Shown here: positions 42,148 through 52,240 of the stretch, in pieces
Layout: each line of letters begins with the position of its first letter
How positions within the stretch are numbered: position 1 is the first letter of the stretch
Assembly (NCBI GenBank): GCA_951799405.1
Contig: OX637334.1
Span: forward strand, 6,324,001 to 6,388,000
Length of the DNA: 64,000 nucleotides
DNA from: Agapetus fuscipes
Lineage: Eukaryota > Arthropoda > Insecta > Trichoptera > Glossosomatidae
Direction of reading: 5' to 3'
Notes under the pieces: model-generated
What the model was told of the DNA's origin: nothing
The model's input: only the letters and a program-made list of their open reading frames with translations
Database searches by the model: none
Translations under genes and position numbers: made by a program

Positions 42148-42636
42148 AACCTTCTCTCAGGGTCAGTCTCCCCTCCACTGACACACGCCCTGTATATCCA
42201 TCCCATCCGGGGATGTGTCACAGGACTCGCATGCAAAAGTTGTGTGAGATGCAAATGGCAGAAGGCCCTCTTAGTATCGTTTTACCCAACTTTAATATAG
42301 CATAAGCAGCAGAACGGATTTAATTCCATCTATGACAACACTCAGATTAGACCGCCTGTGCATCCGCCATCTTTGGTTAGTTTATAACCGAGGCAGTTTC
42401 CGAGCGGGCTTTAAAATCATTAGCCTGGAACGAAGCGGTTTTTGTTCAAAGCTCGGAAAACTGCTGAGCGAACAAAAACCAGCCGTACCTACCACAATTT
42501 CCCGATCCGCCACGGCCGGATTAAGCCGCAGAGGGCTTCCTATACAGAATTCTCTATTTAAAATTTGTCCTCATATTTATTCTTAGTCGTGATAATAATA
42601 ACAAAAAATAAAAACGACTATGTTTTAGGTTACGGC
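42148..42636. other. unassigned, relatively GC-rich
   Basis: Holds a small inverted repeat GGTTTTTGTTC/GAACAAAAACC (42439-42481). The 84-aa ORF has no recognised domain. Confidence 0.4.
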
Positions 42637-42801
42637 GAGTATATATTAAATTCCATGACCGGTTTCGCAAACAATCCGTTTGCATCTTCAGGTGGCCAAA
42701 TAATTACTAAATGATTCAGATATGAAATCAATTGTGGTTGAGGCACCTGAAGATACAAGCGGATTGTTTGCGAAACCGGTCGTGGAATTTAATATACACT
42801 C
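42637..42801. ncRNA. foldback with two hammerhead-ribozyme-like motifs
   Basis: About 58-bp arms in inverted orientation. The minus-strand motif (42653-42696) reads CCAC, CTGAAGA, an extra U, GCAAAC/GTTTGC stem II with a 5-nt loop, GAAAC, CGGTC, then ATGG. The plus-strand motif (42744-42785) reads CAC, CTGAAGA, a partly decayed stem II, GAAAC, CGGTC, GTGG. CCAC and GTGG (CCA and ATGG on the minus copy) can form stem I, and ACC/GGT a loopless stem III, with cleavage expected after the C of GGTC. Minimal type I hammerheads are known from Penelope-like retroelements; the extra nucleotide before stem II is non-canonical. Confidence 0.55.
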
Positions 42802-43715
42802 AAAATAATGATTACCTACAAAGTGAATTCCTGTACAATCAACAAAACGATGCATGTATTAATTTAATTAAAATTGAGAAACTAATTAACGTAAGTTTTT
42901 TTAAATTCTAATAAAATTCAAGTTAATTACACTTTTCGGATATTAGACGTGTCGTGGGAAATGGAGTCAACGTCTTAAGGAGGCACCTTCTCGCCTTCAA
43001 TAACAAAGCAAAATTAAGCTGTTTTCCTAGCAGTGCGACCGATCGATGTCATACTTTTTTGTCAATGTCTTCTGTGCAAATTCCATTCATAATTATACTT
43101 ACTTATCGCTGTTTTTTTCTGAAATCTCTATCTTTATTTATACTTTTCACCTTTTCTTTAAGTTTTTACTTAATGAATAGATACTAACAAAATAGCTGAT
43201 TTTTTGCCGTAGGCCTCGTCGAATGTAAATGCGGCCCTGCCTGGAAGAGTAAAAGTATTCAGTGATATGAGCAGTGCGGGATTTTATAAAACAGGCATAA
43301 AGCATACGAGGCATTGCACTAGGGCGTCATATACATGCATATGCACTATATACATCCACTGGACATATTTTAGGCGCACCTCAATTTTTGTCAACATTGA
43401 CACGAAAGTCAGTTGTGACTTTTTTTATGATGATGATGCGGAATCATTTGACTTTTTTCATAAGCACCGTTCCCTGAAATTATTACTCCAAGGGTGGTCC
43501 AAAAGATATGGTGAAGAAATAAGTCATGAGACGACTCTTGAAGTAACTGCTGTCAGCAATCTTCTTCTTCTTCCTCAGCCTTGCGCAGTCCACTCCTGAA
43601 CGTAGGCCTCCTCCAATCCTCTCCATTTCTATCTTTTTGTCCAAGAAACAAGCGGTTGAGATTTTTATTTGAGAATATTGGTACACAATGGCATATTGTA
43701 AACGACATTAATGTT
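42802..43715. other. unassigned sequence
   Basis: The 110-aa plus ORF at 43267-43599 and the 77-aa ORF at 42954 have no recognised domain. Confidence 0.4.
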
Positions 43716-44285
43716 TAAAAGTGAAGCATGGACATCAAGTGATAGAGAAATGAGTTAAGTATGTACAGTGGAAATGATGCACTTGAGGAGTATGAGAGAA
43801 AAACTCTAAGAGATAGAGTTGAGGATGAATGGGTAATAGACAAATGTGAGTTAAAGGAGGATGGGAAAATTGAGGTACAATAGAATGTGATAGATGGTTA
43901 GGACAAGTTGAAAAAAATATATGAAGAAAGATTTACAAAGTGTTTTTATAAATTAAATGTGCAAGGAAAAAGAGGAAAAGGGTGACCGAGAAAAGAAGGG
44001 CTGGATCAAATGGTGAAATTGTGAAAAAATAGTATATACAAAGCGAATGTAAACGAAGGAAATGTATGAAAAAGGTGATGAATATGACTAAATTGAAAAA
44101 GGTATGTGAGGGTATAAAGCTTAGGATATACAAAGCGAATGTAAAAGAAAGAAATGTATGAGAAAGTTAATGGATATAAATGAACTGGAAGAGATTGTAA
44201 GGGTACAAAAAATGGAGTCAAATCTGCAAAACTCTGGCCACCCCCAGCGGAATGGAGACAGAGTTACAGTAACTACAAGCATCTG
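43716..44285 (+). mobile_element. LINE 3'-end relic with internal duplication
   Basis: Starts SEAWTSSDREM (ExWxxxxxxxx motif of the post-RT region), runs through stops, and ends GGCCACCCCCAGCGGAATGG. A segment of about 100 bp (TACAAAGCGAATGTAAACGA) is present twice, at 44038 and 44132. Confidence 0.55.
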
Positions 44286-44494
44286 AAAATTTGACCGGAA
44301 ACTGTGTGAGTAGGTCTCCGTACTTTATTACACGCTGTGGCTGGGAAAGATAACCGCCCATGGGATTTATCGGTACTGCACTCTATTGAAATATGTAGAT
44401 TCCCGGTTCATTATTCATACTCATATGGTGCGCTTAAAAGACGATGAAATGGCGAATATAGGCAGCTTTCTTGTTCCGTTAACTGTTCTACGAT
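44286..44494. other. unassigned sequence
   Basis: Nothing recognised. Confidence 0.35.
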
Positions 44495-44727
44495 AAAAAC
44501 GCTACTAAACTACACGGATAGTGTAACTTTTTACCAAGTTTTCCTCGAAGAGGTCCATGTGGCGAGTGGAGCCTATATTTATGTTTACAGGTAAATTTAC
44601 TGACCTAACGCTTAATACTCCATTTGAAGTGGGGGTTTCCCAGCTCGTGAGGAGGCTGGTACTCATTACCGGTGAAGACTAAATAAGCCTTGCCGGTATT
44701 GTTATTTTGAGTTTGAAATAAACATGC
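44495..44727 (-). mobile_element. tSINE-2, head-truncated
   Basis: CTACTAAACTACACGGATAG through GGGGGTTTCCCAGCTCG to TTTGAGTTTGAAATAAAC. Confidence 0.7.
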
Positions 44728-44882
44728 TTTGTGTATACTTAAAAGAAAAAATCTCTAACTAAAACTGTGTAGTTATTTTACAATAATTTATTTAATAAGT
44801 TTGTTTTTTGTACAAACTGAATATCTTCTTCTCTTGTTTCAATGCTGGGATTGGCTTGCAGCAATTTCTTTCACTCTCTCCT

Positions 44883-45290
44883 CTATTCTTCCCTTTCTTG
44901 TGCGGCTCTTTTAAGGTATGCATATGATGAGCAGCGCACGTCCGCTAACAAGTCATCCAGGTATTCTTGGCGTGGGCGTCCCCTAGAATTGGTCCCCTCG
45001 GTCATTCCCTCCATTATGGCATGCAAGAGACCTTCTTGTCGTATTACATGGCCGATCCATCTTGCACGCCTTTCGGACAAGGTCCTGAGCAGATGCCTTC
45101 CTCCTTAGATTCTTTGGAGAACCTCCTCATTTGTAGTGTGGTCTCTCCAGGAAATTCCTAGTAGTCTTCTATGTGACCACATCTCGAAAGCCTCTAGTCT
45201 CCGTTTATCTCTTTTGGATAGGCACCATGTCTCGCAGCCGTACATCAAGTTACTCCATACATAGGTTTTGGTGTGGAGTATAGTCTCTGA
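44883..45290 (-). mobile_element. LINE C-terminal relic
   Basis: Minus strand reads NLMYGCETWCLSKRDKRRLE, AFEMWSHRRLLGISWRDHTT, NEEVLQRI and stop, then RRARWIGHVIRQEGLLHAI and GRPRQEYLDDLL. These are the YGxETW, RxxRWxGHxxR and GRPRxxxxDxL motifs after the reverse transcriptase in RTE/CR1-like non-LTR elements. The stop and frame change show it is dead. Confidence 0.8.
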
Positions 45291-45717
45291 ATTTGAATAG
45301 AAATGTAGCTATATACGTTGAACTAAGATTATAAATCATTAGAGATTGTAGAGGCCGGTCTTTTCAATTGGAGCTTACTTTTAATACCGGAACGATCAGT
45401 ATTCCTGAGAGAAATAAAAAGAGAGTGTAATTATTTTTAGAAAAATTTAATAGGAAAAAAAGATCTTATTTAGGAAAATGCTTAAGTATGATTGATTGAA
45501 AAATAATTTGTGGGTCCCATCAGCAAAACGGCGAAAGTCAAACTTTTCAAATAAACTCCCGAGTCAACACAGATATCGAATAAACAGCATTAAAAGTTAT
45601 TTTTAGCTGTATAAAATAAAAATAAAACTCTTCCTTTGGGATAGTCTATCATTTAACGTCGAAAATGACAGATCGACATCAGACGAACCGGAAAGAAAAC
45701 GTCAGGACTGCGCTCCT
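45291..45717. other. unassigned AT-rich sequence
   Basis: Nothing recognised. Confidence 0.4.
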
Positions 45718-45863
45718 AGTATAAAACATTGCGTTAACTCACCTCAATTGCGTAAATCGAAAAAATCTATGAACACTAAATCACTCTCTAGGAATGCCGT
45801 CATATATTCTATACATTTTTTATTGACGCGATCAACGTGAGATTCACGCAATGTTTTAAACTA
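45718..45863 (-). mobile_element. MITE-like element M1, copy 2
   Basis: Starts TAGTATAAAACATTGCGTTA and ends TTCACGCAATGTTTTAAACT: inverted ends. Matches 1990-2133 in reverse. Confidence 0.65.
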
Positions 45864-46328
45864 GGGGTTCTGATCGTATAAAAATTGAAACTTTTTTTGA
45901 CTTGTGTCATTTTGCGTCAAAGACGACGGATTTCTTGACGGCATATTACTTTTTTGATGCGGAAAATCTTTCCGTAATCCTTAATCTAAGTTGCAAAGAT
46001 CTTGTTAAAAAATCCTGAATAGTACCTACACAATTAAGCCCATGTATATTACATACATTCCACCTATATAATTATGTTTTATGTATGTGTGTACGAATTT
46101 TTGCGATATAATTATGCTGCATGCGAAACAGGGGCGTGCAAAGCAGTTCAAGAATGGTTAGGCAACCATATGATTAACTGTTTTGCTTACATAGAGATTT
46201 TGCCACAGGTGGAAGCACTGCAAATATGAAAGTAAGATATTATTATGAAATTTTTGTACAAAAGTCAATAGAGTGGCAGTGTATGGAGCTCACACGACAT
46301 TCTAATCTTCACCACACATGTTGGTACA
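45864..46328. other. mostly unassigned; SINE-A and hAT-end pieces
   Basis: CTTAATCTAAGTTGCAAAGA (about 45980) is a SINE-A 3' end in complement. CAGGGGCGTGCAAAGCAG (46131) looks like a lone hAT-type terminal repeat. Confidence 0.4.
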
Positions 46329-46342
46329 TATCTTGTTATACC
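46329..46342. repeat. target-site duplication, 3' side of the R1-clade element
   Basis: TATCTTGTTATACC, identical to 51194-51207. Confidence 0.9.
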
Positions 46343-46369
46343 TTTTTTTTTTTTTTTTTTTTTTTTTTC

Positions 46370-46591
46370 ATTGAGAGGGGAAAATCTTCAAAAGATTCCT
46401 GCCATTGTTTCCGCCGGCAGGATATGTGAGATTTTTACTCACTAAAAACCCCCCTCTGCATCTTGCCACACCCTGGAACTGCCGTCAAGCATGACATCGG
46501 GGTGTGGTGTGTCTTTACATGCACAGCATGTCTTCACATTTCAGTTGCGTCAATTGGCAAATCTACACTATCTACATTGTGTTAAGACTAA
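46370..46591 (-). other. 3' UTR of the R1-clade element
   Basis: Between the ORF2 stop and the poly(A) tract. No ORF; no obvious structure beyond a CCGGCGGAAAC stretch. Confidence 0.6.
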
Positions 46592-49500
46592 TTAATCTAC
46601 ATTAACACTACTATCAACAGAGACTAGATTTACTACATTTTGGCGGGTCGTGTTCATCCTTCGCCTTACGCGCTCGGCATCCTCCTTCTTTCCGATCACG
46701 CGAGAGGCAAAGGTATCCCAGGCCCGCCAGTTCTCCTCTGATTGGAGCATTGACGGTACTACCATGTCCAGGTCTAGTCGATCGACCACAATGGTTGCCA
46801 TTAATGACCCCCTGTGGTCCGCCCAGGCAGGACACGACAGTAGCGTGTGCTCCGCGTCATCATTTTCTGAGTCGCAGTGCCAGCATGCTGCAGTTGCTTC
46901 TTTTCCTATACGGTGTAGGAAAAAACCGAAACAACCGTGTCCACTCAGCATCTGCGTGAGCCGGTAGTTCAGGCAGCCATGCTTCCTCGAGTACCAAGGC
47001 TCGAGTTGGCTGACAAGCCTGTTCGTCCAGCGTCCTTTAGATGCCGAATTCCAGCGATCCTGCCACTTTGACAGCGTCAGTTTCCTATGGTGCGGTCCCT
47101 TACCTGATTCATAGACTGCTTTGCGCTCAAGCGCCAGCAGATCTATGGGTGGAGAAGAAGCCAGCACCAATGCCGCTTCCTCGGACATGGTGCGGTAGCC
47201 GGAGATCACTCTCAGCGCGCTTCTTCTCTGGACGGCAGCCATCTTCTTCCTGTACAGCTCTGTCTCAAGCGCCTGCGCCCAAATGGGTGCCCCATACAGA
47301 AGTGTGGAATGGACCACCTCATGCAATAGTTTCCTCCTGCATGATTTCGGCCCACCCACGTTCGGCATGAGCCTCCCCAACTGTATCGCTGCTCCGCTTG
47401 CCTTTGCAGCCGCCAGCTCGATGTGTTCTCCGAAACGAAGACCACGATCGAGTTGGATTCCAAGGTAGCGTAGCGATTTAGCCAACGGCACCTCAAAACC
47501 CTCTAGCAGTAGCTTAGGCAGCAGAGGTCGTCGCTTGCGACAAAACAGTACGGCTTCGGTCTTCTGTATGGCCAGTTCCAAACCAGCTCTGTCAAGCCAT
47601 ACCTTTACCCGTCTGAGAGCCTCGTTCCCTATAACTTCAAGTTCACGGGAAGTCCTCCCCTCGATCATCACTGCGATGTCGTCCGCAAAAGCAACAATGC
47701 TCGACCCCTCAGGCATGTCCGTCCGCAACAGACCATCGTATAAAGCATTCCACAAGGTCGGTCCTAAGACCGATCCCTGCGGGACGCCAGACGTGATCCG
47801 CCGCTTCTCTTCCACACCAGAGGCACCGTGCCGATACTCAAGACTTCGGCCATCGAAGTAACTTTCAAGCATGGCCATCAAATAGTCTGGCACGCGGAAG
47901 CTCTCCCTCAGCGCTCTGAGGATTAATTCCCATCGCGCAGAGTTAAAAGCATTCCGGATGTCCAGCGCTATCATGACAACACGTCGGTGGCTCTTCACCG
48001 TGCCCTGCCATGCTTGTCGGATGACGTTGACAACGTGTCCGACTGCGTCAATTGTGGATCTGCCCCGCCTGAAGCCGTACTGCTTGTCGGAGAGACCCCG
48101 CTCCGGATCCTCCAGAATTGGCTGAAGTCTCCCAAGCAGGAGTCGCTCAAGGAGCTTCCCGAAGCCGTCCAGCATGCACAGCGGTCTAAAAGATGAGGGT
48201 CCGTCCGCGACTGCCTTTTTGAGAATTAGGACAAGCCTTTGTCTCTTCCAGGGATCGCCAACTAGACCCTCTTCCAGGCACGCATTGTACACGCCGAGCA
48301 GAACCTCAGGGAACTCCCGGGTCACCAGCAGCACAATCTCATTTGGGACTTCGTCAGGTCCAGGAGCCTTACCTTTACTTACCCTTTTTGCAGCTGTCTC
48401 GAGCTCAGCTACCGTGAACGGTTGGAACTCACCAGTTGAGGGGGTAGGATCTGCCAACGGTCGGTCTCCGTGAAGGGGAAAGAGGCCATCAATAACAGCG
48501 GTCAGGTTACTGGGGTTACTGAGAAAGGGGTCAAGGCCGCGTCCCCGTAGTTTCTGTCGCACTATTTTGTACGGCAGTCCCCAGGGGTCGCGGTTCACCG
48601 ACTCGCACAGCTCACCCCAGCACCTTTCCTTACTGCGCCTGATAGCGCTCTTCAGCTCCTTCTTTGCAGCCTTGTAGTCTTCAGCCTGAAAACTCTCCCA
48701 TCCTGAGCGCTGGGCCCGGCGCCGCAAAGCTAAACATGACCGGCGCAGACGGGCAATCTCCTCAGTCCACCAATAAACATTACGCCTGAGGGTGTGTCCG
48801 CCCCGCCGAGCCATGGATGCATCGCAGGCGCGCTTGACCACGCTACTCAGCTCGCTTACCTTTAGCGCTGCTCCATCCGCGTTTGCGATCCTTTCGCTGC
48901 CACTCTCGATGACTGCTTTAAGGGCATCGGTGTCCAAGGAGCGAAGACTCCAACCCGCTGAACTAGCGGCGGAACCCAACCCAGCTGCAGCAGGCCGCGG
49001 CCCCCTTGCAAGCGTGAAGGTCACGTACTGGTGATCGCTCTGCGTGTGCTCATCGAGCACACGCCAGTCTTTCACCCTTCCGATCATTCCTTCATCAGCA
49101 AAGGTTACGTCTATGACAGAACCCGTGGCGCCCCTGCAGAAAGTGAACTTCCCGCCTACATTTGCAGGAAGCAAATGCAGGCCCGAAGCCATCTCGCACA
49201 GAAGGGCGCCCCGTCTGTTTGTCATCGACGAGCCCCAGTCAGTTGCCCAAGCGTTGAAGTCACCAGCCAGCACAATGGGTAGTGTCGCGCTCCTCACGTC
49301 TTCCTCCAGACCCCGAAGTTCCTCCTCGAACTGCTGCAGCGGAACGTTCGGGGAGAAGTAGCAGCTATATATTCTACAGCCTCTTACCTCAATCCATGTC
49401 CAACCACTGCCGCCGTTCAAGGGTCTCCCAGTGATGGCCGCGTGCTGTGATGGGAAGAAGATTGCCGCCCTTCCAGTCTCGTCCGAGTACCAACAACTTG

Positions 49501-49657
49501 TAGAGTTGCGATACTGTTCAGAGATCAGGACAACGTCAATCCCCTTCTCTCGTGCCACCTGAAACATTAGATCCTGGGCAGCTTGGCAATGGCCCAGATT
49601 TATTTGCAGGAATTTAAGCATTTTGCGACTTTTAGGGCACACCTGAAAGCCCCGCAC
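46592..49657 (-). CDS. R1-clade ORF2: endonuclease and reverse transcriptase
   Basis: 1021 residues, intact. An apurinic-type endonuclease comes first: INLGHC (N20), E47 in ISEQYRN, AGDFNAW (D133, N135), and SDHQ (D208, H209) near residue 210; this nicks the target DNA. The reverse transcriptase follows: KAPGPD (430-435), ALDIRNAFNS with the catalytic aspartate D566, GVPQGSVLGP (624-633) and FADD (657-660). The thumb and C-terminal region then carry LLYGAPIWA and a zinc-knuckle CWHC...H...C (C925, C928, H937, C942), typical of the clade. No RNase H domain was seen. A probable start is M13 (MLKFLQINLG), which overlaps the end of ORF1 by about 20 nt in another frame, suggesting coupled translation. 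The enzyme acts in target-primed reverse transcription in the nucleus. Confidence 0.92.
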   Translation of the reverse strand: MRGFQVCPKSRKMLKFLQINLGHCQAAQDLMFQVAREKGIDVVLISEQYRNSTSCWYSDETGRAAIFFPSQHAAITGRPLNGGSGWTWIEVRGCRIYSCYFSPNVPLQQFEEELRGLEEDVRSATLPIVLAGDFNAWATDWGSSMTNRRGALLCEMASGLHLLPANVGGKFTFCRGATGSVIDVTFADEGMIGRVKDWRVLDEHTQSDHQYVTFTLARGPRPAAAGLGSAASSAGWSLRSLDTDALKAVIESGSERIANADGAALKVSELSSVVKRACDASMARRGGHTLRRNVYWWTEEIARLRRSCLALRRRAQRSGWESFQAEDYKAAKKELKSAIRRSKERCWGELCESVNRDPWGLPYKIVRQKLRGRGLDPFLSNPSNLTAVIDGLFPLHGDRPLADPTPSTGEFQPFTVAELETAAKRVSKGKAPGPDEVPNEIVLLVTREFPEVLLGVYNACLEEGLVGDPWKRQRLVLILKKAVADGPSSFRPLCMLDGFGKLLERLLLGRLQPILEDPERGLSDKQYGFRRGRSTIDAVGHVVNVIRQAWQGTVKSHRRVVMIALDIRNAFNSARWELILRALRESFRVPDYLMAMLESYFDGRSLEYRHGASGVEEKRRITSGVPQGSVLGPTLWNALYDGLLRTDMPEGSSIVAFADDIAVMIEGRTSRELEVIGNEALRRVKVWLDRAGLELAIQKTEAVLFCRKRRPLLPKLLLEGFEVPLAKSLRYLGIQLDRGLRFGEHIELAAAKASGAAIQLGRLMPNVGGPKSCRRKLLHEVVHSTLLYGAPIWAQALETELYRKKMAAVQRRSALRVISGYRTMSEEAALVLASSPPIDLLALERKAVYESGKGPHHRKLTLSKWQDRWNSASKGRWTNRLVSQLEPWYSRKHGCLNYRLTQMLSGHGCFGFFLHRIGKEATAACWHCDSENDDAEHTLLSCPAWADHRGSLMATIVVDRLDLDMVVPSMLQSEENWRAWDTFASRVIGKKEDAERVRRRMNTTRQNVVNLVSVDSSVNVD

Positions 49658-50991
49658 TTAGCGCTTCCGCACCAGTGCCCCGCCTCAAGGCCCGCCCTCG
49701 AGCACGGGGCGCATCGCAGCGGAGCTTTGCAGTCCGCGGCCAAGTGCCCACACTCTCCGCACCTACGACAGATAGGGTACTTACCTACCTTACCTATTTT
49801 CTTCCATTTATCTCCCACAGTGCATCGAGCTGCAATGTGGGAGAATCCTAGGCAGAGGAAGCACTGCCTAATCTCAATCCTTGGCTGCAAACGGCAACGG
49901 AGAAGACCGACCTGAAGTCGACCCCGCTCCAGCGCCTCCGTGCTGGCCTTTGACCACGGAATCCTCGCCGTGCAGGTAAAGGTTCCCCGCGGTCCAGGCC
50001 TCAGAGGACCAACCTCCACATCGGTGTCACCAACCATCCTGGCCAGTGATGCCTTGACATCAACGACCTCCACACCCTCGCAGAGGTCCCTTACAAAGAC
50101 TGTGCGCTTAGGCGCCATTCTTTGCACCCTGAAATCGCTGCCGGCTGCGCCGACCAAAAGGCTCTCCAAGGCAGGTCCCCTGTGATCCCCCCTGGCCAGC
50201 GTTATCTTTAGAGTGCCATTGGCACCCTTGCGGATGCCATGAACCACCGGCAGCTCGTCCGTGAGCCCATTATCCCCCGTTATCCTACGCAGGACTCCGG
50301 CGTATGACAAAGGGGGGCAATCTTGTTTGAGAGGGGCTAGGACAACCGTCTCCGAGGGTCTTTTTTGAGTCCCCCGAGGACGGCCGCCGCCCCCATCGGG
50401 CTTTCTGCCTTCCGTCGGTTTTCGGTGGCTATCTTTTCCACGTCTCACCGTGATCCACCCGTTCTGTGAATCACATGGTGTAGTGACAGGTGGGTCAGCC
50501 TGCCTTTCCTTCTTCTTCTTCTTCTTCTTCACCCGTCTCTGCACCTGAGGAGGTGGAACACCTCTTTCGGTGTCAGACGGGTGACTTCGTGCAGTTGCTG
50601 GCTCCACCAGCAACGGCCTGCCTCGGGCTTTCGGTTTTGACACCGAGCCCTGCCTGATGCCCGGTTGCCTTGGGCTTCCAATTTGGCATCCTATGCTCTT
50701 CGCAGGAGCGTCCACAAAGAAATGGCCTATTTGATTACAGAGATCAGTCATCTCTAAAGACAGACTCTTAATTTCTCTGTGGACGCGGCTGCGAGCGCCC
50801 ACAAATTGTGATAAAGTCACAATTTTCTCTTGGAGAGACCGCCAAAGAGTCTCTCCAAGGACATTAAAGCGCACATTGCCCCCCCCAGAATCCGAGGGGC
50901 AGCCCGATGATTGCTCATCGGGGGGGGATTCTCCACCGCCAATGGCGACGGTACCCCCCTGGGGTAGTTGTTTGGTGTTCGCTTCACTCAT
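49600..50991 (-). CDS. R1-clade ORF1: gag-like RNA-binding protein
   Basis: 463 residues, intact. The N-terminal part is Gly/Ser/Pro-rich, with a possible helical segment at 48-88. A basic run of lysines lies at 152-164. Near the C-terminus are zinc knuckles CFLC...H...C (377-390) and CRRC...H...C (408-421), and a third Cys/His cluster starting CAPCSRAG (427 on). This arrangement is usual for R1-clade ORF1 proteins, which bind the element's RNA and form the particle. The stop codon overlaps the ORF2 start region. Antisense ORFs on the plus strand here are shadows. Confidence 0.9.
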   Translation of the reverse strand: MSEANTKQLPQGGTVAIGGGESPPDEQSSGCPSDSGGGNVRFNVLGETLWRSLQEKIVTLSQFVGARSRVHREIKSLSLEMTDLCNQIGHFFVDAPAKSIGCQIGSPRQPGIRQGSVSKPKARGRPLLVEPATARSHPSDTERGVPPPQVQRRVKKKKKKKERQADPPVTTPCDSQNGWITVRRGKDSHRKPTEGRKPDGGGGRPRGTQKRPSETVVLAPLKQDCPPLSYAGVLRRITGDNGLTDELPVVHGIRKGANGTLKITLARGDHRGPALESLLVGAAGSDFRVQRMAPKRTVFVRDLCEGVEVVDVKASLARMVGDTDVEVGPLRPGPRGTFTCTARIPWSKASTEALERGRLQVGLLRCRLQPRIEIRQCFLCLGFSHIAARCTVGDKWKKIGKVGKYPICRRCGECGHLAADCKAPLRCAPCSRAGLEAGHWCGSAKCGAFRCALKVAKCLNSCK

Positions 50992-51193
50992 GTTTGTTTC
51001 TTTGTTTTGGTTCGCTTTAGTGAACTTTGGTCTGCCAGCGCCTGCCTACTCTAACCCTACCCGGGGAGCGCGCCTATCTAAGTCCACCACCCACTAGATT
51101 GCCAGCAGACCAAAGCCCCGACACCCAACCGACAAAGAGGTAAGGCATCAGGAAGCCCCCAAGCCACGACAAGGCCCGAACCACCGATGGGGG
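50992..51193 (-). promoter_or_regulatory. 5' UTR and likely internal promoter region
   Basis: The 5' end starts CCCCCATCGGTGGTTCGG on the minus strand, directly after the target duplication, and holds GC-rich sequence up to the ORF1 start. Non-LTR elements of this kind carry an internal promoter in the 5' UTR; position is inference. Confidence 0.45.
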
Positions 51194-51207
51194 TATCTTG
51201 TTATACC
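51194..51207. repeat. target-site duplication, 5' side of the R1-clade element
   Basis: TATCTTGTTATACC, identical to 46329-46342. Confidence 0.9.
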
Positions 51208-51261
51208 TGGCGTGGTGTCAAATGCCTTTTGAAAAATTACGAAATCCAACTCGTGAAAAAG

Positions 51262-51517
51262 AAAACTACGTATACAGTGTAACTTCTTGCCGTGTTTTTC
51301 CCGAAGTGGTCAAATGTAGTAAGTGGAATCTATTTATTTTTACAGGGCTGACCTAAAGCCAACCACTTCAGTTAAATTGGGAATTTTCCAGTTCCTGAGG
51401 GGGTTGGTTCTCATTTCCTATGAAGGGAAACGGGAATTCATTTCTGACACCCGTTGGAATTTGAACCCGAGCTCTCGGCATGGAATGCAAGCACTCTACT
51501 AACTGAGCTATCGAGAA
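51262..51517 (-). mobile_element. tSINE-2, near full length
   Basis: ACTACGTATACAGTGTAACT (tail) to CTACTAACTGAGCTATCGAG (head), with B-box complement TTTGAACCCGAGC. Confidence 0.8.
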
Positions 51518-51637
51518 AACTTATAAAAATTGTTTGCTTTGGCATATTATAGAATCAAACTATGTACAATGTACATACCTGTACTTCGTTGTAGAATTTG
51601 TATTTTGGTACTTAATACCTTATTTAAATCCTTCATT

Positions 51638-51860
51638 CCTTGACGTATATTATGAAGATGACCACCCATACTGTAAAATATGGTGTACTTTACCAATGTC
51701 ACCCCTGTTTCAGGAAAGGTCAGCAAAAGTTGCAATATCTATTTTCATTTCTGGTTTGGATTTTAATTTCTAAGTACACATGCAGCATTTGTAAGCGCGA
51801 ACTTACACGTGTCTGTTTGTGAGCATTCATTTAATATGACTTTTTAATGTAAATATATAT
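51638..51860 (+). mobile_element. SINE-A subfamily I, interrupted
   Basis: CCTTGACGTATATTATGAAG to TTTTTAATGTAAATATATAT; its last 30 bp resume at 52241. Confidence 0.8.
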
Positions 51861-52240
51861 AAGAAATCTTATTTGATTTGGTTGGTGATTCTTTATATTT
51901 TTTTCTCAAAATCAAACTTCCTCGTGTTGCTCTGAAACCAAAGTTTTTATTTGTTTAAAATAACACTTTACATAAAATACACTAAAAACAAATAAGCTCT
52001 TACAAATCAATTATAAACAAAATTACCTGAAACCAAAGAAACTACAATTAAGTTAATTTTGTTACTATTTTATAAATAAATGAAATTAAAAATTTAACTG
52101 TAAAAATTTTAACACTCCAAAAACAAAAAATATGGCCGTCCTTCAACATGGCCGACGTCCACCCAATCACACGAGAATACAGCTTGCTCCAATCAACGCC
52201 CTGCGCGGCAAATTCAAAACTGTATCATAATATCTTTACA
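51861..52240. mobile_element. unidentified 380-bp insertion in SINE-A
   Basis: AT-rich except for ATGGCCGTCCTTCAACATGG and CCTGCGCGGCAAATTC near the right end. An ATATATA flanks both sides and could be a target duplication. No terminal repeats or coding sequence recognised. Confidence 0.5.

Larger units (their letters stand above)
46343..51193 (-). mobile_element. full-length R1-clade non-LTR retrotransposon
   Basis: About 4.85 kb, GC-rich against AT-rich flanks, with a 5' UTR (about 200 bp), ORF1 (gag-like), ORF2 (endonuclease plus reverse transcriptase), a 3' UTR (about 220 bp) and a poly(A) tract (T run 46343-46369). A perfect 14-bp target-site duplication flanks it. Two open ORFs, no frameshift and an unmutated duplication suggest a recent insertion that could still be competent. 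It is not in rDNA, so it is a dispersed member of the clade. R1-clade placement rests on the APE-type endonuclease, three cysteine motifs in ORF1, a CCHC motif at the end of ORF2 and no RNase H. Confidence 0.9.

Noticed and set aside
43267..43599. 110-aa plus-strand ORF
   Set aside because: No known motif, odd composition, no splice or start context that stands out.
46650..49361. Plus-strand ORFs of 60-110 aa across the R1-clade element
   Set aside because: Antisense shadows of the GC-rich ORF2; no recognised domains.
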